A stretch of DNA of 27,804 nt from an uncultured Collinsella sp. (GTDB lineage Bacteria > Actinomycetota > Coriobacteriia > Coriobacteriales > Coriobacteriaceae): positions 1-27,804 of the forward strand of contig URSO01000026.1 in assembly GCA_900550415.1 (NCBI GenBank), read 5' to 3'. Position numbers and translations under genes: made by a program. The notes below the pieces were generated by a model that did no database searches, was not told where the DNA came from, and was given only the letters and a program-made list of their open reading frames with translations. Numbering within the stretch: the stretch's first letter is position 1; every line of letters begins with the position of its first letter. Shown in pieces: positions 8,632 to 16,324 of the stretch.

Positions 8632-9885
8632 CTAGTCTGCGAGCTTTTCCACCTGATCGAGCATCTTATCGAGCTTGGCCTTTGCCTCGGCCTTGACCTT
8701 CTCGGCCTCCTCGTGAGCCTTCGCCTTCTGGGCGGCCTTTTCCTCGGCCTCGGGATCGACGACGACCAGATTGGACGCATCGTGTTCGACCAGCTTGAGC
8801 GCATGTTCGGGACAAACCTTGACGCAGGCTCCGCAACCCAAACAATACGTGGACTCCAGTGCAAAGCGACCGCTTCCCACCAAATCGCAGGCGGACGTGG
8901 GGCACACGTTGACGCACTCGCCGCACGACGTGCACTTGTCAAAATCGCACTCCGGCGTGCTCACCTGCATGTTCTGGGCAAGCTCGGGGTGGTTTTGCAG
9001 CGTCGAGAGTACCAGCTGGCGCCCATGGGTGAGCGAACGGCGACGCTTGGTCGTCGTGGTGCCGCACATGGTGTTGAGCGTGCGCTCCAGCTGGGTGATC
9101 TGATGGCGATGGGCTTTGAGCTTCTGCGTCACCGAAGCCAGTGCCGCCGTCGCCGGGTTGAGCTTGGTCACCGTCAGGCCCGTGGTGCGGGCGATCTTTT
9201 CCATGTATTCCTTGCGCTCGTACTCGCGGCGCTTATGGCATTTGAGGCTCTTGGGGTCGACCTCCAGGCCCATACCCGTACCAGCCCATTCCTCGGCCTT
9301 CGCAATCGCCTCGCCCAGCATGTCCTCGCCACCGGTGTTGCGGCATTTATCGCACACGCCCAGCGGCAGATACACACTCACGTTGGGATAGTCGGCCAGC
9401 ACCGAGAACCAGGTCTCGGCTGTAATATCGCCCACGCAGGCAACGACGACCTCGTTCTCGCGCGGCATGCGCTTAAGGGCGCGCGTGCAGGTAACGTAGG
9501 CGGTCTCGTGACTTGTAGCCGCCGAGACAATGTCGTCATACAGGTTTTTGGGTGCAAGACGCGGAGAGATGATCGCCTCCGTCGGGCAAGCAGCGGCGCA
9601 CAGGCCGCACTTACGGCAGCTGTCGAGGATCTCGATGGCATCTTCCTCGACCTCGATGGCGTTGACCGGGCACACGTCCATGCACGCGGTGCAGCCACTC
9701 TTTTCGTTTTTGCAGGTCAAGCACGGAATCGTGTTTCCGCGTGGGCGCTCCTTATAGTCGGCGGGATTCCACTGCGGCCCCAATGGATCGAGTGCATCGG
9801 TCACACCGCCAAGCGGGTTTTTAAGAAAGTCGAAACCCTTGCTGATCTCGATAATGTCATCAAACAGATCGTGTTCCTGCGCCAT
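8632..9885 (-). CDS. Multi-cluster 4Fe-4S ferredoxin-type protein
   Basis: 417 residues from the ATG at 9885 (GGGAGG upstream). Four cysteine clusters are visible. An odd first one is C55-x2-C58-x6-C65-x2-C68-x3-C72P; a regular one is C90-x2-C-x2-C-x3-C100P. After a 220-residue central region come two more regular clusters at 318-328 and 348-358. The central part holds further cysteines (C150, C178, C181, C216) in ACVGD and GVCDKCRN contexts that recall hydrogenase iron-sulfur subunits. The tail after 378 is a charged coiled coil rich in Glu, Lys and Ala. It has no signal peptide or membrane helix, so it is probably a cytosolic electron carrier. No catalytic partner gene is adjacent, and the redox partner is unknown. 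Confidence 0.85.
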   Translation of the reverse strand: MAQEHDLFDDIIEISKGFDFLKNPLGGVTDALDPLGPQWNPADYKERPRGNTIPCLTCKNEKSGCTACMDVCPVNAIEVEEDAIEILDSCRKCGLCAAACPTEAIISPRLAPKNLYDDIVSAATSHETAYVTCTRALKRMPRENEVVVACVGDITAETWFSVLADYPNVSVYLPLGVCDKCRNTGGEDMLGEAIAKAEEWAGTGMGLEVDPKSLKCHKRREYERKEYMEKIARTTGLTVTKLNPATAALASVTQKLKAHRHQITQLERTLNTMCGTTTTKRRRSLTHGRQLVLSTLQNHPELAQNMQVSTPECDFDKCTSCGECVNVCPTSACDLVGSGRFALESTYCLGCGACVKVCPEHALKLVEHDASNLVVVDPEAEEKAAQKAKAHEEAEKVKAEAKAKLDKMLDQVEKLAD

Positions 9886-10036
9886 GCGCGGCCCCTCCCT
9901 GAGCAGTGCAAACAAGCAAGAGATAATGATACGCTATCGGCCCACGCCTCGGGCAAATTACACGCGGCGCATCTTTGCGGCAAATAGCCCATGGCCTATC
10001 GCCGCCTCGATTGCACAAGGCCAATCAAGCGCCAAA

Positions 10037-11104
10037 CTATGCCTCGCACATGAGCTGCACGAGCTTTTGCCTGGTCACCTTTGTCTGTTCGTTGGCCATG
10101 TTGCGCTCGTTCTTAAAAGTTGCGTCGGCAACGCTCAGCAAATCGGCATCGGTAATCTCATCAAGCCCCAGCTCCTCAAGCGTCGTCGGCAGACCGACGC
10201 GCTGGCAAAACTCGAGCACCTGATCAAGCTCGGGCGCACGCTCCAGGCGCAGCTGCACCACCAGACCAAATGCCACGGCCTCACCATGCATGGCCTTGCA
10301 CTCGGGCAGAATCGTCAGCCCGTTGGCGATGGCATGCGCCAACGCCAAGCCACCGCTCTCAAAACCAACACCCGAAAGCAGGATGTTGCACTCGATCAGG
10401 CGCTCAACCGCCGGCGATGTGCGCCCCTTTTTGAGATCGCGCTTGGCAGCGACGCCGCATTCCATAAGCGTGTCGTAGCAGGCACGTGCCGCGACCAGTG
10501 CCAAGTGCCCCGGCGCGCCACCGTGCTCGTTCGCACCTCTCGCCGCGGCGCACGAACGCGCCTCGAAGTACGTTGCCAGCGCATCGCCCATACCAGCGAC
10601 CGTCATACGCAGTGGGGCCGCCGCGACCACGTTGGTATCGACCACGACCAGGTCTGGATTCTTCTCGAGCATCAGGTAGCGGTCGAACGACCCGTCCTCG
10701 TGATACAACACCGAAATCGCGCTGCACGGACCATCCATTGAGGCCGCCGTGGGACATACGCACAACGGCAGCTCAGCATAAAACGCAACGGCCTTTGCGA
10801 TATCGAGCATCTTGCCGCCGCCAATGCCCACCACCATGTCGCAATACTCGGCCCGGGCTTCCTTGGCCATTTCGACAACGGCATCTTCCGTACACGGACC
10901 GTTGTAAATCTTAAAGAACGGCTCGCTTAGATCTTCATCCAGAAATCCATCGACGATCTGCCTGCACAGCCGATCCTCGGTGCCCTGGTCAAACAAGACA
11001 TAGGCAGCGCAGCCCAACCATGACAAATACCTGCCCTGACGCGAAAGTTCGCCCGGCCCCTGAACATACCGGCCAGGACCACCGTAAACCATAGGAAGCG
11101 CCAT
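10037..11104 (-). CDS. Diverged glycerol dehydrogenase paralogue (iron-type ADH family)
   Basis: 355 residues, clearly homologous to the GldA encoded just upstream. The nucleotide-binding GIGGGKMLDIAKA is intact. The metal ligands are kept: D174 in GMGDALATYFEA, H258 in LAHAIANGL and H273 in MHGEAVAFG. It differs at the conserved active-site loop: ASTDAPCSALSVLYTDDG of GldA is ASMDGPCSAISVLYHEDG here. The region after D174 is shorter and altered. It is probably an NAD-dependent dehydrogenase for a different polyol or alcohol, a duplicate that has diverged. A 65-bp palindromic repeat and the gldA terminator separate it from gldA, so it is likely transcribed on its own. Starts at 11104 and 11092 are both possible. 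Confidence 0.85.
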   Translation of the reverse strand: MALPMVYGGPGRYVQGPGELSRQGRYLSWLGCAAYVLFDQGTEDRLCRQIVDGFLDEDLSEPFFKIYNGPCTEDAVVEMAKEARAEYCDMVVGIGGGKMLDIAKAVAFYAELPLCVCPTAASMDGPCSAISVLYHEDGSFDRYLMLEKNPDLVVVDTNVVAAAPLRMTVAGMGDALATYFEARSCAAARGANEHGGAPGHLALVAARACYDTLMECGVAAKRDLKKGRTSPAVERLIECNILLSGVGFESGGLALAHAIANGLTILPECKAMHGEAVAFGLVVQLRLERAPELDQVLEFCQRVGLPTTLEELGLDEITDADLLSVADATFKNERNMANEQTKVTRQKLVQLMCEA

Positions 11105-11134
11105 ACGAGAATCCGCCCTTCATCAAACAACGAT

Positions 11135-11199
11135 TGGTGCAAAGTAACCTGACCCCTTTGCACCAACTTGGTGCGATGGGGTCAGGTTGGTTTGCACCA
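11135..11199. repeat. 65-bp REP-like palindromic element
   Basis: Outer arms beginning TGGTGCAAAGTAACCTGACC (from 11135) and ending in the near-complement at 11199 pair over about 22 bp with two mismatches. The interior holds a second perfect stem, GCACCAA and TTGGTGC around one C. The AACCTGACCCC core in both orientations is the kind of intergenic palindrome that recurs in gut actinobacterial genomes (recollection, not searched). It lies between two gldA-like genes. Confidence 0.7.
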
Positions 11200-11201
11200 T
11201 A

Positions 11202-11240
11202 GCAAAAAGGGGCACAGCCGTCTGCTGGCTTTGCCCCTTC
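11202..11240 (-). terminator. Rho-independent terminator of gldA
   Basis: Arms AAGGGGCA (11207-11214) and TGCCCCTT (11232-11239), with an inner AGCC/GGCT pairing, form a stem directly after the gldA stop. On the minus strand it runs into TTTTTGCT. Confidence 0.85.
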
Positions 11241-11251
11241 CTTAGCTTGAT

Positions 11252-12352
11252 TTACTCATCCATAAGGTAGTAGTGACCCAGCGCGTCGGCACCCAGGATG
11301 GCGTTTGCGACCATCTCGGGCGTCACCTCAAACGGCATGTTGCACATGGTGTCATCGGGCGCGCAGGCGGCCTCGGCAACAATCATGGCCTGCTCGCGCG
11401 TAAGCTCGGCAACGCCAAGTTCCTTCATCGTGACCGGCAGGCCCAGCTCAATGCAGAAGCCCAAGACTTCCTCGAGTTTCTCAGTCGGAGCATCCTCGAG
11501 TACCAGCTGAACGATGGTGCCAAAGGCGACCTTCTCGCCGTGATACATGCCGTGGCACTCGGGCAGCATCGTCAGGCCATTGTGGATGGCATGAGCAGCA
11601 GCAAGGCCCGAGCTCTCAAAGCCAATGCCCGAAAGCAGCGTATTGGCCTCGATGATATGCTCGACGGCAGGCGTGAGCGCACCCTTCTCCAGCGCGACCT
11701 TGGCCTTGACGCCATCGGCCATAAGCGTCTCGTAGCAGAGCTTGGCAAGCGCCAGACCGGCCATGCCGCCTTTGCCACCAGCGCAGGTGCCACCGTCGGC
11801 ATCGTGCGTCGCCTGGGCCTCAAAGTAGGTTGCGAGCGCATCGCCCATACCTGCCACCGTCAGGCGTACCGGGCTCGCCGCGATAACCGTCGTATCCATA
11901 AGAACGATATTGGGGTTCGCCTTAAGGAACAGGTACTTATCGAACTGGCCGTCATCGGTATAGAGCACGGAGAGCGCCGAGCACGGGGCATCGGTCGAAG
12001 CGATGGTGGGGCAAATGATGACCGGGGACTCCAGGTAGTAGGCGACGGCCTTGGCGGTGTCGAGGATCTTGCCGCCACCGACGCCGACGATGATGTCGCA
12101 GCCGTTGTCGCGCGCGAGCGCAACCAGGCGATCGACCTCGCTCTTGGAGCACTCGCCGTTAAAGTCCTCAAACAGCAGCTCGGCCTTAGCCTCGGCAAAA
12201 CCACCCTCGATCTTGGCACCGACGCGCTTCTTGCCCGAAGGCGTCACGATGACGAGGGCCTTAGCGCCGAGCGGCTCGACATAGGAGCCGAGCTTGGCGA
12301 GCTCGTCCGGACCCTGGATGTACTTGCTGGGGCTATTGAAAATTGCAGCCAT
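11252..12352 (-). CDS. gldA: Glycerol dehydrogenase
   Basis: 366 residues, the usual length. GldA oxidises glycerol to dihydroxyacetone with NAD+ and is a zinc-dependent member of the iron-type ADH family. The NAD-binding GVGGGKILDTAKA (about 90-102), STDAPCSALSVLYTDDG (119-135) and the zinc ligands D171, H254 and H271 are all present at canonical positions. It is cytosolic and probably octameric like other members. No dihydroxyacetone kinase gene is nearby, so the fate of the product is not shown here. The start at 12352 has only a weak GGGA-type ribosome site. A terminator of the upstream dehydrogenase lies between, so the gene probably has its own promoter. Confidence 0.93.
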   Translation of the reverse strand: MAAIFNSPSKYIQGPDELAKLGSYVEPLGAKALVIVTPSGKKRVGAKIEGGFAEAKAELLFEDFNGECSKSEVDRLVALARDNGCDIIVGVGGGKILDTAKAVAYYLESPVIICPTIASTDAPCSALSVLYTDDGQFDKYLFLKANPNIVLMDTTVIAASPVRLTVAGMGDALATYFEAQATHDADGGTCAGGKGGMAGLALAKLCYETLMADGVKAKVALEKGALTPAVEHIIEANTLLSGIGFESSGLAAAHAIHNGLTMLPECHGMYHGEKVAFGTIVQLVLEDAPTEKLEEVLGFCIELGLPVTMKELGVAELTREQAMIVAEAACAPDDTMCNMPFEVTPEMVANAILGADALGHYYLMDE

Positions 12353-12369
12353 AACTATCCCATTCTCTA

Positions 12370-12413
12370 AAAGAAAAAAGAAAGGGGCTCCGTACGGATA
12401 CGTGCGGAGCCCC
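12370..12413 (-). terminator. Rho-independent terminator of the iron-containing ADH gene
   Basis: Arms GGGGCTCCG (12384-12392) and CGGAGCCCC (12405-12413) form a perfect 9-bp stem. On the minus strand it is followed by TTTCTTTTTTCTTTT. Confidence 0.88.
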
Positions 12414-12435
12414 TCGTTACGATAACAAGAGTCGA

Positions 12436-13659
12436 TTAGAAATCGATGTCGGTGTCGTAGTAGCAGGCCTTGAGGATCTTCTCGAAGTCGGCAGCCTTGG
12501 TCTCACGCGGGTTCTCGGGCGTGCAGGCGTCGGTCTCGGCGTTCGCAGCGATCTCGGGCAGCTTGGCGAGGAACTCCTCCTCGGAAACCATCTGCGGGTT
12601 CTCGGCGTCGACCTTCACGCCACCATTCGCGTAATCCTTGATGGACTGCGGAATGTTGAGCTGGTCATTGAGGTCGCGAATCTTCTGGACGAGCGCAGCG
12701 ATGAGCTCCTCGTTGGTCTCGCCGGGAAGGTGCAGGATCTCCTTGGCCACGTAAGCGTAACGCTCAGCAGCACGCGGGTCCTTGGAGTTCCACTGGATAA
12801 CCTTGCCCAGGTACATGGCGTTAGCGGCACCGTGGATGATGTGGCCGTTCTCGAAGGCAGCACCGGTCTTGTGAGCCATGGAGTGAACGATGCCGAGCAG
12901 GCCCGAGGAGAAGGCGATACCGGCGATGCACTGAGCCTCGTGCATGTGCTGACGGGCCTCATGGTCGCCAGCATAGGACTTGGGCAGCCACTCGACGATC
13001 TCGCGGATGCCGTGCAGGGCGTTGGCGTCGGTGAACATAGAGGCGCAGGTGGAAACGTAGGCCTCCATGCAGTGGGTCAGAGCATCCATGCCGGTGTGAG
13101 CGCACAGCTTGGCGGGCATGGTGTAGGTGAGCTCGGGGTCGACGATGGCGACATCAGGGGTGATGTTGAAGTCGGCCAGCGGGTACTTGATGCCCTTGGC
13201 GTAGTCGGTAATGACGGAGAACGCGGTGACCTCGGTAGCGGTGCCGGAGGTAGAGGAGATGGCGCAGAAATGAGCCTTCTGACGCAGCTCCGGGAAGCTG
13301 AACGGCTGGATGATGTTATCGAAGGACTCCTCGGGATACTCGTAGAAGACCCACATGGCCTTAGCGGCATCGATGGGCGAGCCGCCACCGATGGCGATAA
13401 TCCAGTCGGGCTCGAACTCGCGCATGGCCTCGGCGCCCTTCATGACCGTCTCGATGGACGGGTCGGACTCGACGCCCTCGAACAGCTTGACCTCGAAACC
13501 GCCTTCCTTAAGGTCGTTCTCGACGTCCTGCAGGAACCCGCCGCGGCGCATAGAGCTGCCGCCAGAAACGATGATGGCCTTCTTGCCCTTGAGGTTCTTC
13601 ACCTCGTGGCGAGCGCCCTCACCAAAGTACAGATCGCGAGGATTGGTAAAACGTCCCAT
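12436..13659 (-). CDS. Iron-containing alcohol dehydrogenase (FucO/AdhE C-domain-like)
   Basis: 407 residues from the ATG at 13659, which has AGGAGG 7 bases upstream; a longer frame to 13710 adds no family sequence. The cofactor loop is AIGGGSPIDAAKAMW (about 89-103), and SSTSGTATEVTAFSVITD lines the active site. Iron ligands by family comparison are D192 and H196 in HTGMDALTHCMEAYVS, H259 in GIVHSMAH and H276 in IIHGAAN. It should interconvert an aldehyde or ketone and an alcohol with NAD(P)H, consistent with fermentative growth. The true substrate (ethanol, butanol, 1,2- or 1,3-propanediol) cannot be read from the sequence. A strong terminator follows, so it is a single-gene unit, with a 500-bp gap upstream. 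Confidence 0.92.
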   Translation of the reverse strand: MGRFTNPRDLYFGEGARHEVKNLKGKKAIIVSGGSSMRRGGFLQDVENDLKEGGFEVKLFEGVESDPSIETVMKGAEAMREFEPDWIIAIGGGSPIDAAKAMWVFYEYPEESFDNIIQPFSFPELRQKAHFCAISSTSGTATEVTAFSVITDYAKGIKYPLADFNITPDVAIVDPELTYTMPAKLCAHTGMDALTHCMEAYVSTCASMFTDANALHGIREIVEWLPKSYAGDHEARQHMHEAQCIAGIAFSSGLLGIVHSMAHKTGAAFENGHIIHGAANAMYLGKVIQWNSKDPRAAERYAYVAKEILHLPGETNEELIAALVQKIRDLNDQLNIPQSIKDYANGGVKVDAENPQMVSEEEFLAKLPEIAANAETDACTPENPRETKAADFEKILKACYYDTDIDF

Positions 13660-14159
13660 ACTGTGCCTCCTAAACAAGCCCCTCATAGACTTGCGTATAT
13701 AACGGAGCACCCGATTGGCTCCGTTAGGACCGTTTTGCGCGTTGCCGGCGATGACAATGCGCGATGTCTAAACGTCTCAACGCTCAGACAAACACTATTC
13801 TACCGTTCTGGTTGGTCAGTTATTCACCTAAAGCCGACAATGATGAAACGTTTTTTCTATCCCTGAAGACCCTTGTGGGGCATTCATACTCCCAAGCTGG
13901 GCAAACGTTTTATCAAGGTTGACCACATATCCCGGGCAGGACTGTGCCCCTCCAAAATGCGCCCCGTTCGCCGCCAAAAATCGACCGTTTGCGGCACCGT
14001 GATACCACTCGGTCGTCCAGGGTGCCGACATTTGTGCGACATCCGTCTTCGTGGTGCAAAGGTGCATGTCCAAGTGCGGCACCCCCGGTGTGCCACATGC
14101 GGGTAAACTAGAACCTTATATAGAGACATTTGAACCCTAACCGCAGCAAAGGAGGCCCC
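13660..14159. other. 500-bp gap without a convincing gene
   Basis: This is the divergent gap between the alcohol dehydrogenase and the helical-repeat operon. It holds a 9-bp inverted repeat (TAACGGAGC at 13700-13708 and its complement at 13718-13726) near the dehydrogenase start. It also holds two AAACGTTTT motifs 57 bp apart (13846 and 13903) and a GC-rich stretch with several GTGC/GCAC words at 14030-14100. A short open frame on each strand lacks a ribosome site and resembles nothing. TATATA at 14117-14122 could be the -10 box of the operon at 14160, but no good -35 is seen. Confidence 0.5.
13700..13726. repeat. Inverted repeat upstream of the alcohol dehydrogenase gene
   Basis: TAACGGAGC and GCTCCGTTA pair perfectly around a 9-base loop, 41-67 bp upstream of the ATG at 13659. 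It may be an operator or a leader hairpin. It lacks a T-run on the gene strand, so it is not a typical terminator. Confidence 0.5.
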
Positions 14160-15236
14160 ATGGCATTCGATCCCATTCAAGAGGATTGCCATCGCCTCGT
14201 TCTTGAGGCCTTGCGCCGCGACAATATTCCACTCACCGACGGCCCCGCCGTAGAGCGTCTGATGGAACAATTCACCCGCAACCCCGCGCCGCTCATCGTG
14301 CACGACCGCGACCGCGCCGGGCATCTCATTGCCAAGGTGGTCGAGGCTGTCGACTACCGCATTCCCTTTATCCCTGACGATACCCAGGCAGAGCAGGAAG
14401 AGGCAGCTGCCGAGAACATGCTCCGCGAGGCAGCCGCACTCGATCCGGCCAACTGGGATGCCCAGCGCATGCTGACGGCGCTCACCGCCGAATCCAACGA
14501 GGAATACGTGCAGTATCTGGTGTCCAAGTGCGACGAGGTGGAGCACGACCTGGCACTCAAGATCGCCTCGGCGCAGGACCCCTACGAGCGCGAGGCCGCT
14601 GGCGACCTTATGCGCCGCCCCTACCTGCGCTGGCTTGCCGCCCTTGCGTCGCGCGCCCTCATTAGCGGCCGCTATCGCATGTCGCTCGAAGCCGCGAATC
14701 GCAGCCTGGACTTTGCGCCCAACGACCCCGCCGGCGTCCGCCATACTGCGATGCTCGCCATGGCAAAGCTCGAATACCCCGCCGAGGAGCTCAAGCGCTT
14801 TCGCTCCGCTCACTCCGTGCCGTACCTCGCGAATACCCCGCTGCGCCGCCGTCCCAAGGATGCAGAGCGCGACTTGGACCCGTGGACGCTCATCGCACTG
14901 ATGAGCGCAGCCTGGCGCGAGCTGGACTACGAGGGTGCCGAACACTACCTGCGTATCCTTGTGCGTTCGTGCCCCCACGCCGCCGAGGCGCTCTACTTCC
15001 AAACCGAGTTTCCCGATGGCGTCTATGCCCGCGTTAACGTGGGCGTGGGCTCCACCGACGAGCTTGTCCTTGCGCTGTCCGAGGCGACGCCGATACTGCA
15101 GGAGGGCCTGGGCGCTCCCGACAACGCCAGCTTTGCCGCCTGGGTCGCCACCAACGACATCGTGCGTTCCCAGATCGACGAGCGCATCCTGCGGGCGGCC
15201 GAGCAGGGCTTGCCGTTTAAGGGAGGAGACCTCTAA
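14160..15236 (+). CDS. Helical-repeat (TPR-like) protein of unknown function, first of a pair
   Basis: 358 residues from the ATG at 14160 (AAAGGAGG 4 bases upstream). No signal peptide or membrane helix is seen. The sequence is acidic, alanine- and leucine-rich and almost wholly helical. Paired helices such as AENMLREAAALDPANWDAQRML (about 85-107), YRMSLEAANRSLDFAPNDPAGVRHTAMLAMAKLE (174-207) and ELDYEGAEHYLRILVRSCPHAAEAL (255-279) have the A-x-x-x-L/DPxN pattern of tetratricopeptide repeats. It resembles its downstream neighbour in layout and weakly in sequence. The two overlap by one base and are followed by murT-gatD, so the three genes are probably one operon. A scaffold role in wall synthesis is only a guess from this context. 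Confidence 0.75.
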   Translation: MAFDPIQEDCHRLVLEALRRDNIPLTDGPAVERLMEQFTRNPAPLIVHDRDRAGHLIAKVVEAVDYRIPFIPDDTQAEQEEAAAENMLREAAALDPANWDAQRMLTALTAESNEEYVQYLVSKCDEVEHDLALKIASAQDPYEREAAGDLMRRPYLRWLAALASRALISGRYRMSLEAANRSLDFAPNDPAGVRHTAMLAMAKLEYPAEELKRFRSAHSVPYLANTPLRRRPKDAERDLDPWTLIALMSAAWRELDYEGAEHYLRILVRSCPHAAEALYFQTEFPDGVYARVNVGVGSTDELVLALSEATPILQEGLGAPDNASFAAWVATNDIVRSQIDERILRAAEQGLPFKGGDL

Positions 15237-16279
15237 TGGATCCGAGCGTCTACATCCCCGCCTACCTGGAGCGCGCCTACGTTGCGTCGCACCCCGAACT
15301 CACCGATGCAGCACGCGAGCTTGTCCATAACGACATTAGCGCGAATCCCCAAAAGTATGCGCAGTCCGAGCATGCCCAGGCGCTGCTGTCCTATGCCGGT
15401 GTTCATCGCCACCTGCTCGACGAGCTCCATCGCATCGAGGACATGGGCAGCGACGAGGAGTTCGAGCAGACGCGCAATCGCCTGTTCGACGACATGCGCG
15501 ACGAGCTGCTCAAGATTGTCCGCGTCGATGCACTGGCCGTCGACGCGCAGCTGCTCGCCATCATCCTGGCCGACACGCCCGTTGACGCCTGCCTGGGCGA
15601 CCTGATGAAGCTCGAGGTGACCACGGCCGATTACCTGCAGCAAAGCGTGCCCGGGTTCGATATGGAGGCCCCACACTACTGGGCCAACAAGGTTTTGACG
15701 GACGGCGTGACAGCGGCAGATCTCACCGTGAACGAGCCGGCTCTTATCGGGTGGCTCCACACGCTCGAGGCTATCTCGCAGCTGTGCATGGCGAGCGCTC
15801 GCTACCGTGCTGCCGCCGACTACGCCCGCCGCGTCCTTAAGGCAGAAGGCTATCCCACCCGAGCCGCAGGCACCGTGCTGCTCGCCCTCGCTCGCTTGGA
15901 AGATCAGGACGGCTTTTTTGCCCTAGCCCACCAGCTCGAGGAACAGGTGGGAGCCGATGCACTCGAGAACTCCCCCTGGTACCTGCTCGCCCGCACAATC
16001 CTCTTGTTCAAAACGAACAAGATGCGTCCAGCGGTGCGTGCACTACGTGAGTTCGCCAACCGCTGCGAGGGCGGCGCGTTCTTCTTGCTGAATCCCATGT
16101 ACCAGACACCGTACCTTCCCTGCCGGCCCGAGCCACGCGATCCCTGGGATCTTTCGCACCAGGCCGTTTGGGAAGCGGACGGCATTATCTCGGACACTCC
16201 CGACTTTGCCCCCTGGGCCAATGCCTGCGAAGACGTGTCGCAGCTTGCCCAGGAATTTGCGCGCCGCTATGGATTTTAG
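15236..16279 (+). CDS. Helical-repeat (TPR-like) protein of unknown function, second of a pair
   Basis: 347 residues; the ATG overlaps the preceding stop in TAATG, with GGGAGGAG just upstream, indicating translational coupling. It is all-helical and acidic. Residues near 171-220 (GWLHTLEAISQLCMASARYRAAADYARRVLKAEGYPTRAAGTVLLALARLED) align by eye with the YLRWLAALASRAL... segment of the preceding protein. The later SPWYLLARTILLFK aligns with its DPWTLIALMSAAW, and both end in a similar FAxW helix. The two are therefore probably ancient tandem paralogues. No catalytic motif is seen. The MurT-GatD gene begins 45 bp downstream. Confidence 0.75.
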   Translation: MDPSVYIPAYLERAYVASHPELTDAARELVHNDISANPQKYAQSEHAQALLSYAGVHRHLLDELHRIEDMGSDEEFEQTRNRLFDDMRDELLKIVRVDALAVDAQLLAIILADTPVDACLGDLMKLEVTTADYLQQSVPGFDMEAPHYWANKVLTDGVTAADLTVNEPALIGWLHTLEAISQLCMASARYRAAADYARRVLKAEGYPTRAAGTVLLALARLEDQDGFFALAHQLEEQVGADALENSPWYLLARTILLFKTNKMRPAVRALREFANRCEGGAFFLLNPMYQTPYLPCRPEPRDPWDLSHQAVWEADGIISDTPDFAPWANACEDVSQLAQEFARRYGF

Positions 16280-16324
16280 TGACGCACTCGACCCGACCAT
16301 GTCGTTTACGTTAGGAACGGTTTC

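Noticed and set aside
13828..14106. Small genes in the gap before the helical-repeat operon
   Set aside because: Both strands have an open frame of about 80 codons, but neither has a ribosome site or protein-like composition.
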